From contig NZ_JQNR01000005.1 in assembly GCF_000745345.1 (NCBI RefSeq), positions 4,278,001 through 4,342,000 on the forward strand: a stretch of 64,000 bases of DNA, read 5' to 3'. How positions within the stretch are numbered: the stretch's first letter is position 1; each line of letters opens with the position of its first letter. Under the pieces are notes generated by a model that made no database searches, was not told the DNA's origin, and worked only from the letters and a program-made list of their open reading frames with translations. A program made the position numbers and the translations under genes. Positions 49,465 to 57,282 of the stretch are shown here, in pieces. This DNA comes from Actinacidiphila yeochonensis CN732 (lineage in GTDB: Bacteria; Actinomycetota; Actinomycetes; Streptomycetales; Streptomycetaceae).

Positions 49465-52146
49465 ATGAACTTTCGCGGTACGACGATCCGCCGGAAGATC
49501 GTTGCGCTGCTGTTGATCCCGCTGGTGTCCCTCACCGCGATCTGGGTCTTCGCCGTCGCCACCACCACCCGCGCCGTGCTCGGCCGCCCGGACGTGCGAA
49601 CCGTGTCCGCCGATGTCGCGGTCCCCGCGCAGAACGTGCTCGGCGCGGTGCAGCAGGAGCGCAAGGCCGCACTCCTGTACGCCGCCGAACCCGACGCCGC
49701 CCCCGCGCGCATCGCCTACCAGCGGCAGGTGGAGGCCACCGACACCGCCGTCGCCGAGTTCCGCACCTCCACCGGCTCCGGCGCGGTCCGCTCCGCCCTC
49801 GACGCGACCAGCCGCGCCCGGCTCGACGGCCTCCTCGACGGCCTCCAGGGCCTGGCCGCGTTGCGGCAGCGGGTGACCGGCCACCACCTGGACGCCGCCG
49901 GCGCCTACACCGCCTACAACGCGATGACCGCCCCCGTCCTCGGCCTCTTCGAGGACCTCGGCGCCGCCGGCGACACCAGGCACGGCGACCAGCGGCACGC
50001 CGTGGCCGGACTGGACCGGGCGCTGGAGCAGGCGGAGCGGCAGGACGCGCTGGCCACCGCCGCCATCGCGTCCGGTTCGATGAGCCGCGGTCAGCTCACC
50101 GACTTCACCTTCGCGGTCGCCCAGGAGCGCGGCTACGCCGACGACGCCACCGCGGCGCTGGACCCCGGCTACCGCGACCCCTACACGTCCTTCTGGCAGA
50201 CCAGCGCGGGGAAGCGGCTGCGCGCCGCCCAGGACGCGGTCGTGGCCGCCACCCCCGGCCGGGCGCCGGCCGTCGCCGCCCACGCGGACTGGCCCGCCGT
50301 GGCCCGCCCGGCCCTCGGCTCGCTGAACCACGTGGTCGCGGAGACCGTCACGACCTTCGAGGCCGCCGCGCCGCCGGTCTCCGGACGGCTCGTGGCCGAG
50401 GCACTGCTGACCGGCGGCCTCGGCCTGGTCGCGGTGATCGCGTCGCTGGTGATGTCGGTACGGATCGGCCGCACCCTGATCCGCGACCTGACCGGGCTGC
50501 GCCGCGAAGCGCAGGAGGTCTCCGGCAGCCGCCTGCCGCGCGTCATGCGGCGGCTGGCCTCCGGCGAGCAGGTCGACATCGAGGCGGAGACGCCCCGGCC
50601 GGTGTACGCCGACGACGAGATCGGCCAGGTCGGGCAGGCCCTCCACCACCTCCAGCGGGCCGCGGTCGAGGCCGCCGTACGCCAGGCCGAGATGCGGCGC
50701 GGCGTCTCCGACGTCTTCGTCAACCTCGCCCGCCGCAGCCAGGTCCTGCTGCACCGCCAACTGACCCTGCTGGACGCGATGGAGCGCCGCACCGAGGACG
50801 CCGAGGAACTGGCCGACCTCTTCCGCCTCGACCACATGACCACCCGCATGCGCCGCCACGCCGAGGGCCTGGTGATCCTCTCCGGTGCCGCCGCCTCCCG
50901 CCAGTGGCGCCGCCCGGTACGGCTGATGGACGTGGTCCGCGCCGCCGTCGCCGAGGTGGAGGACTACGAGCGGGTGGAGGTGCGCCGGCTGCCCCGGCTG
51001 GCGGTGGCCGGCTCCGCCGTCGCCGACCTCACCCACCTGCTGGCCGAACTCATCGAGAACGCCGCGGTGTTCTCCCCGCCGCACACCCAGGTGCGGCTGC
51101 ACGGAGAGGCCGTCGCCAACGGCTTCGTGCTGGAGATCGACGACCGCGGGCTGGGCCTGGCGGCGGACGCGCTGCTGGAGGCCAACCTGCGGTTGGCCGA
51201 GACCCCCGAGTTCGAACTCTCCGACACCGACCGGCTGGGCCTGTTCGTGGTCAGCCGCCTCGCCCGGCGGCACGAGGTGCGCGTCTCGCTGCGCCAGTCG
51301 TCGTACGGCGGTACCACCGCCGTCGTGCTGATCCCGCCGACGCTGCTGGCCGAGCCCGAGGAGGACACCGGCGCCACCCAGCCGGAGGCCGAGGAGCGCC
51401 GGACGCCGCGGCAGCACGGGGAGGGCTCCCGGCCCGGCTTCCGGCAGCGGGGAGCAGGACGCCCGGACGCGGACGTCCCGGCCCCCGCCGCCGAGCCGGA
51501 GCGGGCCCCCGAGCAGGTGACGGCGGCGGAGAAACCCACCGGGCTGCCCCGGCGGCGCCGTACCACCCCCGTCCTGGTCTCCGACCGGGGCCGGCCCGTG
51601 GCCCCGCCCGAGGACCGCGCCGCGCCGCCCGCCGGCTCACGCCCGGCCGAGCACGCCCGGCCCGAGGGGCCGTCCGCCGACCGGTCCGCCCGCGACGGCG
51701 GCGCCCGCCCGTCGGACACCGCCGCCGCTCCCGGCGCCGCCGGGAGCACGCTGCCGCGCCGCGTCCGGCAGGCCAGCCTCGCGCCCCAACTGCGCGCCGA
51801 GGCGGTGGCCCAGGCCGAGCGGCGCGGTGCGGAGCCCGCCGGCCGGGAGCGCAGCCCCGAGGAGGTCCGCGACCGCATGGCCTCGCTCCAGCGGGGCTGG
51901 CTGCGCGGCCGCGACAGCGAGTCCGACGGAGACTCCGGCACCGGCGGCCACTCCGGCACCGCCGGCGGACACGGCACCGAATACGCGTCCGGCACCGGAA
52001 ACGACACCGGAAACGGCATCGGAAACGGAACCGACACCGGGGACGGCGCCGCGGGCGCCGACGGCGGCCACGGCCGCGACCGCCCGGGTACCGGCGGCAC
52101 CCCGCCGTCTGTCACACGAACAACACCTGAGGGGAACGGTCGATGA
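49465..52146 (+). CDS. cvnA: Conservon sensor kinase-like protein CvnA (nitrate/nitrite-sensing domain)
   Basis: The 893-residue protein has a transmembrane helix (12-33), an extracytoplasmic NIT-type helical domain (about 40-310), a second helix (313-333), a HAMP-like linker and a GHKL ATPase domain with N-box ELIENAAVFS (about 527) and G1 box DDRGLGL (about 558). A Pro/Ala/Gly-rich tail of about 240 residues follows. I see no classical H-box histidine, as is usual for CvnA. In Streptomyces conservons CvnA acts with the roadblock, DUF742 and GTPase proteins encoded next, like a eukaryotic G-protein-coupled receptor complex. ATG 49465 follows GGGGAGG. TAGGCT at 49400-49405 may be the -10. Confidence 0.93.
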   Translation: MNFRGTTIRRKIVALLLIPLVSLTAIWVFAVATTTRAVLGRPDVRTVSADVAVPAQNVLGAVQQERKAALLYAAEPDAAPARIAYQRQVEATDTAVAEFRTSTGSGAVRSALDATSRARLDGLLDGLQGLAALRQRVTGHHLDAAGAYTAYNAMTAPVLGLFEDLGAAGDTRHGDQRHAVAGLDRALEQAERQDALATAAIASGSMSRGQLTDFTFAVAQERGYADDATAALDPGYRDPYTSFWQTSAGKRLRAAQDAVVAATPGRAPAVAAHADWPAVARPALGSLNHVVAETVTTFEAAAPPVSGRLVAEALLTGGLGLVAVIASLVMSVRIGRTLIRDLTGLRREAQEVSGSRLPRVMRRLASGEQVDIEAETPRPVYADDEIGQVGQALHHLQRAAVEAAVRQAEMRRGVSDVFVNLARRSQVLLHRQLTLLDAMERRTEDAEELADLFRLDHMTTRMRRHAEGLVILSGAAASRQWRRPVRLMDVVRAAVAEVEDYERVEVRRLPRLAVAGSAVADLTHLLAELIENAAVFSPPHTQVRLHGEAVANGFVLEIDDRGLGLAADALLEANLRLAETPEFELSDTDRLGLFVVSRLARRHEVRVSLRQSSYGGTTAVVLIPPTLLAEPEEDTGATQPEAEERRTPRQHGEGSRPGFRQRGAGRPDADVPAPAAEPERAPEQVTAAEKPTGLPRRRRTTPVLVSDRGRPVAPPEDRAAPPAGSRPAEHARPEGPSADRSARDGGARPSDTAAAPGAAGSTLPRRVRQASLAPQLRAEAVAQAERRGAEPAGRERSPEEVRDRMASLQRGWLRGRDSESDGDSGTGGHSGTAGGHGTEYASGTGNDTGNGIGNGTDTGDGAAGADGGHGRDRPGTGGTPPSVTRTTPEGNGR

Positions 52147-52565
52147 CGGCACCATCCAGTGCGACGCGCGAGCTGAGCTGGCTCCTGGACGACCTGGTCC
52201 AACGCGTGGCCAGCATCCGCAAGGCGCTGGTGCTCTCCGGGGACGGCCTGGCCATCGGCTCCTCGGAGGGGCTCACCCGTGAGGACTCCGAGCACCTCGC
52301 GGCCGTGGCCTCGGGCTTCCACAGCCTGGCCAAGGGCGTCGGACGGCACTTCGACGCCGGAGGGGTCCGGCAGACCATCGTGGAACTCGACGGAGCGTTC
52401 CTGTTCGTGACGGCGGCCGGCGACGGCAGCTGCCTGGCCGTCCTGGCCGACGCCGAGTCCGATGTCGGCCAGGTCGCCTACGAGATGACCCTCCTGGTCA
52501 AGCGGGTGGGCGCACACCTGAGCACGGCGCCGCGGCAGGACGGCGGCAGGGCGCTCGGCGGCTGA
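52143..52565 (+). CDS. cvnB: Conservon roadblock/LC7-domain protein CvnB
   Basis: The 140-residue protein is a roadblock/LC7 domain: ELSWLLDDLVQRVASIRKAL, VLSGDGLAIGSSEGL, EHLAAVASGFHSLAKGVGRH and TAAGDGSCLAVLADAESDVG. Roadblock proteins bind small GTPases and act as exchange or activating factors, here for CvnD. Its ATG overlaps the cvnA stop (ATGA at 52143-52146), so both are made in fixed ratio. Second gene of the conservon. Confidence 0.94.
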   Translation: MTAPSSATRELSWLLDDLVQRVASIRKALVLSGDGLAIGSSEGLTREDSEHLAAVASGFHSLAKGVGRHFDAGGVRQTIVELDGAFLFVTAAGDGSCLAVLADAESDVGQVAYEMTLLVKRVGAHLSTAPRQDGGRALGG

Positions 52566-52655
52566 CCAGCCGTCGGGGGACGGCGCGCGGCCGGGGCCTG
52601 CACCACGCGTCGGCGGCAGGGCCGGCCAGGCGAGATGACGGGGTGACGGGGTGTC

Positions 52656-53051
52656 ATGAGTTCCGGAACGGACCAGTGGTACGACGACGCCGCGGGCCCG
52701 GTGGTGCGGCCCTACGCGATGACACGCGGCCGGACCGTCCACGCGGCCGAGGCGAAGATCGACCTGATCGCGCTCGTGGTCGCCCGGAACGCCCCGGGGG
52801 AGGGCGAACCGCCCGACGAGGACCTCGGGCTGTCCCCGGAGCACCTGGACATCATGGACCTGTGCCGGTACCAGGCCGTCTCGGTGGCGGAACTGGCCGC
52901 CGACCTGGACCTGCCGGTCGGTGTCATCAGGGTCCTGGTCGGAGACCTGCTGGCGGCCGACCACGTCCACCTGCACAAGCCCGTCCCGCCCGCCGAACTG
53001 CCCGACGAGCGCCTGCTGCGCGAGGTGATCGCCGGACTGCGCGCCCTGTGA
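52656..53051 (+). CDS. cvnC: Conservon DUF742 protein CvnC
   Basis: The 131-residue protein has the DUF742 core: VVRPYAMTRGRTVHAAEAKI, LSPEHLDIMDLCRYQAVSVA and AELAADLDLPVGVIRVLVGD, ending in a winged-helix-like LLREVIAGLRAL. In conservons it links CvnA to CvnB and CvnD. It starts at ATG 52656, 90 bp after cvnB, an intergenic gap without visible signals. Confidence 0.94.
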   Translation: MSSGTDQWYDDAAGPVVRPYAMTRGRTVHAAEAKIDLIALVVARNAPGEGEPPDEDLGLSPEHLDIMDLCRYQAVSVAELAADLDLPVGVIRVLVGDLLAADHVHLHKPVPPAELPDERLLREVIAGLRAL

Positions 53052-53194
53052 CGCCCGCCCTGTCACGTCCGCCCGCCCGTCCGGGGCGCCCCCCGGATGG
53101 CCGGCCGACCGCGGCGCCCCGTCCCGTACCACGGCACGACACCCCCACACCGGGCACGACGCCCGCCTCGTCGCAGGGAAGCAGGGAAGAGACC

Positions 53195-53803
53195 ATGGGC
53201 ATGGCCCGCAGCCGTCGACCCGAACCAGCCGCCGCGGAGCCGGTGGCACTGAAGCTGCTGGTGGCCGGCGGCTTCGGCGTGGGCAAGACCACCCTCGTGG
53301 GGGCGGTCAGCGAGATCAGGCCGCTGCTCACCGAGGAGGCGCTGAGCGAGGCGGGCCGCCCGGTCGACGACACCGCGGGCGTCGAGGACAAGCGGACCAC
53401 CACCGTGGCGATGGACTTCGGCCGCATCACACTGCGCGAGGACCTGGTGCTGTACCTGTTCGGCACGCCGGGACAGGACCGCTTCTGGTTCCTGTGGGAC
53501 GAGCTGGCGCAGGGCGCGCTGGGCGCGGTGGTGCTCGCCGACACGCGGCGGCTGGCCGACTGCTTCGCGGCGGTCGACTACTTCGAGCAGCGCGGCATCC
53601 CCTTCATGGTGGCCGTCAACTGCTTCGACGGCGCCGAACTCCACAGCCCTGACAGCATCCGCGAGGCCCTCGACCTGGACCCCGGAGCGCCCGTGGTGCT
53701 GTGCGACGCGCGGGAGCGCGAGTCGGCCAAGAACGTGCTGGTCACCCTGGTCGAGCACGCCGCCGAGGTGGCCGAGGCACACCGCGCGCCCGCCCCGATG
53801 TGA
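53195..53803 (+). CDS. cvnD: Conservon small GTPase CvnD
   Basis: The 202-residue GTPase carries G1 VAGGFGVGKTTL, a G2-like threonine in KRTTTVAMDFG, G3 FGTPGQDRF, where the Gly-Gln-Asp replaces the usual DxxG, and a G4-like VNCFDG that has Cys in place of the Lys of NKxD. This set is typical of MglA-related Cvn GTPases. ATG 53195 is used; ATG 53201 two codons later is possible. Last gene of the conservon; a 13-bp hairpin directly follows the stop. Confidence 0.94.
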   Translation: MGMARSRRPEPAAAEPVALKLLVAGGFGVGKTTLVGAVSEIRPLLTEEALSEAGRPVDDTAGVEDKRTTTVAMDFGRITLREDLVLYLFGTPGQDRFWFLWDELAQGALGAVVLADTRRLADCFAAVDYFEQRGIPFMVAVNCFDGAELHSPDSIREALDLDPGAPVVLCDARERESAKNVLVTLVEHAAEVAEAHRAPAPM

Positions 53804-53807
53804 CCGC

Positions 53808-53844
53808 CCGCCCCGGAGCCTCGCGCTCCAAGGCCCCGGGGCGG
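53808..53844 (+). terminator. Hairpin terminator of the conservon
   Basis: CCGCCCCGGAGCC (53808-53820) pairs with GGCCCCGGGGCGG (53832-53844) with a single mismatch, four bases after the cvnD stop codon, around an 11-base loop. Confidence 0.7.
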
Positions 53845-54185
53845 GAGACCAGCGGCGCCGGGCTCGGCGGGCCGGGCAGCCGCGGAGGAACCGGCCGGCC
53901 CGGGCACAGGCAGCCGTCGGCCCGACCGCGGTCGACCACTGGTCGACCGTCAGCAGGGCGGCGCGCACGGCGCACACGCCGGCAGCCTCTGCCGGCCCGC
54001 CGAGGTCCCTCCGCGCCGCCGCCTCGCAGTCCGTCCCGGCGGCCGCTCCGGGGCCGGTGTCCCGTCCGAACCCGGCTGCGCCGGTGTGGTGTTGGGCACA
54101 GCCGCAGTCGAGACCGGTTCGTGACAACGGGTAGTAGCATCCGGCCAAGATCGCCGCAAGTTGTGGCACGAGTCAGGGAGAAGCC
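53845..54185. other. Intergenic region upstream of the aldo/keto reductase
   Basis: About 340 bases without a gene. A TAGCAT word at 54134-54139 could be a -10 element for the reductase gene, with a leader of about 40 bases. No terminator-like or operator-like structure was recognised beyond that. Confidence 0.4.
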
Positions 54186-55163
54186 GTGGAACACGTGCGT
54201 CTGGGCAAGTCCGGACTGATGACGTCGCGCCTGATCATCGGGTGCATGAGCTTCGGCGACCCGCAGCGCGGGCCGCACCCGTGGTCGATCGGCATCGACG
54301 AGGCGCGGCCGGTGGTCCGCGCCGCGCTGGACGCCGGGATCACCTGCTTCGACACCGCGAACGTGTACTCCGACGGCTCGAGCGAGGAGATCCTCGGCGC
54401 GCTCATCGAGGAGTTCGGGGTGCGGGAGCAGGTCGTCATCGCGACCAAGGTGAACGGCCGGATGGGGCCCGGCCCGAAGGGCGGCGGGCTGTCGCGCGGC
54501 GCCATACTGAGCCAGGTCGAGGAGAGTCTGCGGCGCCTCGGCACGGACTACATCGACCTGTACCAGATCCACCGGCTGGACCGCTCGGTGCCGCTGGAGG
54601 AGACACTCCAGGCCCTCGACGACCTGGTGCGTTCCGGGAAGGTGCGCTACATCGGGGCGTCCTCGATGCACGCCCGCGAGTTCGTCCGCGCGCAGTACAC
54701 GGCGGACCTGCACGGCTGGACCCGCTTCGTCACCATGCAGGACCAGTACAGCCTGCTGATGCGCGAGGAGGAACGGGAGATGCACCCGTTCTGCCTTGAG
54801 GAAGGCGTCGGCGTCATCCCGTGGAGCCCGCTGGCCCGCGGGCGGCTGGCCCGCGAGTGGGGCACCTCGACGTACCGGCTGGAGACGGACCAGCCGGGAG
54901 CCACCTTCTACACCCAGGCGGAGGAGTCGGACCGGGCCGTCGTCGAGGCGGTCGGCGAGGTGGCGGCCGAACGCGGCGTCTCCCGGGCGCAGGTGGCGCT
55001 CGCGTGGAACCTGCACAAGCCGGCGGTCAGCGCGCCCATCGTCGGCGTGAGCCGGGTCGAGCAGCTGCAGGAGCTGGTCGGCGCGCTCGACGTCAAGCTG
55101 GACGACGAGGAGATCGCGCGCCTGGAGACCCCGTACACGCCGCGCCGCCCGGTCGGTTTCTAG
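54186..55163 (+). CDS. Aldo/keto reductase
   Basis: The 325-residue NADPH-dependent oxidoreductase keeps the catalytic tetrad of the family: Asp56 and Tyr61 in FDTANVYSDG, Lys88 in IATKVNG and His129 in YQIHRLDR, with SQVEESLRRLGTDYIDLYQI and the C-terminal VSRVEQLQELVGAL. It belongs to the bacterial branch that resembles voltage-gated K+ channel beta subunits and reduces carbonyl compounds. GTG 54186 follows AGGGAG. It is the first gene of the right-hand block; the rhodanese gene follows 211 bp later behind an inverted repeat. Confidence 0.93.
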   Translation: MEHVRLGKSGLMTSRLIIGCMSFGDPQRGPHPWSIGIDEARPVVRAALDAGITCFDTANVYSDGSSEEILGALIEEFGVREQVVIATKVNGRMGPGPKGGGLSRGAILSQVEESLRRLGTDYIDLYQIHRLDRSVPLEETLQALDDLVRSGKVRYIGASSMHAREFVRAQYTADLHGWTRFVTMQDQYSLLMREEEREMHPFCLEEGVGVIPWSPLARGRLAREWGTSTYRLETDQPGATFYTQAEESDRAVVEAVGEVAAERGVSRAQVALAWNLHKPAVSAPIVGVSRVEQLQELVGALDVKLDDEEIARLETPYTPRRPVGF

Positions 55164-55192
55164 CACCTGCTCCGGAGCCGCCGACAAATCGC

Positions 55193-55223
55193 GTGAATCA
55201 TAATTCGAGTGCGGGATTATGAT
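55193..55223. promoter_or_regulatory. AT-rich inverted repeat (10-bp perfect arms), operator candidate
   Basis: GAATCATAAT (55193-55202) and ATTATGATTC (55214-55223) are perfect inverted copies with an 11-base spacer. They lie in a stretch (about 55190-55374) that is strikingly richer in A/T than the rest of the window, upstream of the rhodanese-monooxygenase pair. An operator is more likely than a terminator, because the stem is AT-rich and genuine terminators here are GC-rich. Confidence 0.6.
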
Positions 55224-55374
55224 TCGCTCCCGTGGTGGTCGATTCCTCCTTGTGCCGCAGCCTTCCGAACAATAGAGTTCAAGGCGATCCGGCTGGCGTT
55301 CGCGTATTGCCGGATCAAATGGGCGCCATATCCAAAAGTGGCGGATCATAAAGCCAAGGAGGAATCGCCGCTCC

Positions 55375-55776
55375 ATGACCAGTCCGGAGACCCGTGTCGT
55401 CCACCATGCCGACCAGCTGATCGAACCTGACGCGGCCGAGCGGAAGCGCCGGTCCGGCGCCCTGTTCATCGATGTCCGCCGGGACCGCCCGGAGGCCCCG
55501 CAGGGCGGGATCGAAGGCGCGGTGAAGGTGGCCAAGGACCACGCCGACGAGTTGCTCGACCCGGCCTCGCCGAACCTGATACCGCAGCTCGCGGACCTGC
55601 CGGAGGGTGCGGAGATCGTGGTCTTCTGCAACTCCGAGTTCGGCTCCGATCCCGTCATCCGGAAACTGAACGATTTCGGATACCGGAATGTCAGCCACGT
55701 CAGGGGTGGTTTCGCGCGCTGGCAGGCCGAGGCACTGCCCGTCGTCGAGCCGCGACTGCCCGGCGAGGCCCAGTAG
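55375..55776 (+). CDS. Rhodanese-like domain protein
   Basis: The 133-residue single-domain protein has the rhodanese fold: ALFIDVRRDRPEAPQGGIEG, the active-site cysteine in IVVFCNSEFGSDPVIRKLND and YRNVSHVRGGFARW. The loop after the cysteine has the six-residue length of sulfurtransferases. It would carry a persulfide sulfur, or bind one, for the FMN-dependent monooxygenase whose start shares one base with its stop (TAGTG at 55774-55778). ATG 55375 lies 9 bases after AGGAGG. The call is firm; the sulfur partner is inferred. Confidence 0.9.
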   Translation: MTSPETRVVHHADQLIEPDAAERKRRSGALFIDVRRDRPEAPQGGIEGAVKVAKDHADELLDPASPNLIPQLADLPEGAEIVVFCNSEFGSDPVIRKLNDFGYRNVSHVRGGFARWQAEALPVVEPRLPGEAQ

Positions 55777-57083
55777 TGGTCGCCGATCGGCCGCGCCGGA
55801 TGCATCTGGCGATGTCGATCGGCCGGCCCGCCGGCCAGCTCTGGCGGCGGCCGGACAGCCGGGTCGAGGAGGCGTTCTCGCTGCCGCTGCTCTCCGAGAT
55901 CGCCCGGGCGGCCGAGGAGGCCAAGTTCGACGCGCTCTTCCGCGCCGACAACACCCGCCTGGACTTCTCGCGGGTCCGGGTGAGCGGCCCGCCGCACTAC
56001 CTGGAGCCGATGGTCGTGCTCTCCGCGCTGGCCGCGCGGACCCGGCACATCGGCCTCATCGGCACGGCGTCGACGACGTTCAGCGCGCCCTACACACTGG
56101 CCCGCCAGTTCGCGACCCTCGACCACCTCAGCGGGGGCCGCGCCGGCTGGAACATGGTGACCTCCACGGTCGGCGAGGAGAACTACGGCGACCAGCCACT
56201 GCCGTCCAAGGCGGAACGCTACGCCCGCGCACGGGAGTTCGCCGATGTCGCCATCGGACTCTGGGAGAGCTGGGAGCCCGACGCGCTGGTCCTCGACCGG
56301 GCGGCAGGCGTCTTCGCGGACGACGAGAAGATCCACCCGATCGGCCACCGCGGCCGGCACTTCAGCGTCCGCGGCCCCCTCAACGTCCACCGGCCTCCCC
56401 AGGGCCGGCCGGTGCTGGTCCAGGCCGGCCGCTCCGAGGAGGGCCGGGACTTCGCCGCGGAGTACGCCGACATCGTCTTCGCCGCCGCCGACGACCTCCG
56501 CGGCGCCCAGGCGTTCTACGCGGACATGAAGGACCGGGCCGGACGCAAGGGCCGGGACCCCGACTCGCTGAAGATCCTGCTCGGCACGCACATCGTCCTC
56601 GGCGCCACCGAGGCCGAGGCGCTCTCCCTGGAGCGCGAATGGACCGACGGCGTGGACGTCGGCAAGGCGGTCGAGTACCTCCAGACGGTGGTGAGCCCGC
56701 ACCTGCGGCTGGCCGAACTGCCCCTCGACGAGCAGGTCCCGGCCCGCCTGCTCGACGCGGCCGAGGCCCTCGGGGAGGAGCAGCACCAGCGGGGCCTGGC
56801 CTGGCTGCGCACCCACCAGGGCAGCACAGTACGGCAGTTGGCCCTCCGCCACCGGCAGAACAGCCTGCACCTCGGCTTCACCGGCACACCCGAGCAGGCG
56901 GCCGCAGAGCTGGCCCGGCTCTTCCGGGCGAGGGCGGCGGACGGCTTCGTGCTGTCGCACAGCCACCTTCCCGAAGGACTGGAGCTGCTGACCTCGGGGG
57001 TGGTGCCGCAGTTGCGCCGCGCCGGGCTCTTCCGGCACGACTACGAAGGGCCGACCCTCAAGCACCACCTCGGCCTCCGCTGA
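55776..57083 (+). CDS. FMN-dependent monooxygenase of the NtaA/SnaA/DszA family (first copy)
   Basis: The 435-residue luciferase-like flavoprotein has the NtaA/SnaA/DszA pattern: AMSIGRPAGQLWRRPDSR, RADNTRLDFS, IGLIGTASTTFSAPYTLARQ, FATLDHLSGGRAGWNMVTST, ENYGDQPLPSKAERYARARE, FADVAIGLWESWEPDALVLD, GPLNVHRPPQGRPVLVQAGR and SEEGRDFAAEYADIVFAAA. Such enzymes use FMNH2 from a separate reductase to attack C-S or C-N bonds (nitrilotriacetate, sulfones, pristinamycin precursors). Start GTG 55776 overlaps the rhodanese stop by one base. The rhodanese partner favours a sulfur compound as substrate. Confidence 0.92.
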   Translation: MVADRPRRMHLAMSIGRPAGQLWRRPDSRVEEAFSLPLLSEIARAAEEAKFDALFRADNTRLDFSRVRVSGPPHYLEPMVVLSALAARTRHIGLIGTASTTFSAPYTLARQFATLDHLSGGRAGWNMVTSTVGEENYGDQPLPSKAERYARAREFADVAIGLWESWEPDALVLDRAAGVFADDEKIHPIGHRGRHFSVRGPLNVHRPPQGRPVLVQAGRSEEGRDFAAEYADIVFAAADDLRGAQAFYADMKDRAGRKGRDPDSLKILLGTHIVLGATEAEALSLEREWTDGVDVGKAVEYLQTVVSPHLRLAELPLDEQVPARLLDAAEALGEEQHQRGLAWLRTHQGSTVRQLALRHRQNSLHLGFTGTPEQAAAELARLFRARAADGFVLSHSHLPEGLELLTSGVVPQLRRAGLFRHDYEGPTLKHHLGLR

Positions 57084-57282
57084 CCTGCCGCCCACCCGCG
57101 GGCCGCGCCGGGCACGGGACCCCGCCGGTCCGAGCGGCTCCCGCCCGGACCACGCCGCGGCCGCCCCGTTGCGGCCGACCCGCGCTCTTCTGACGGCCCG
57201 TGCTTGTCTGACGGCACGGCGGCCCGGCGGGCCGTTCCCGTACGCTTCCGCCGGTCACGCCCGCCGCCTCACGGGGGCCGCG

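Noticed and set aside
55209..55430. Small open frame in the AT-rich leader before the rhodanese gene, considered as a leader peptide
   Set aside because: It overlaps the rhodanese start by 56 bases, has no ribosome site and lacks the terminal cysteine tail of known sulfur-gene leader peptides.
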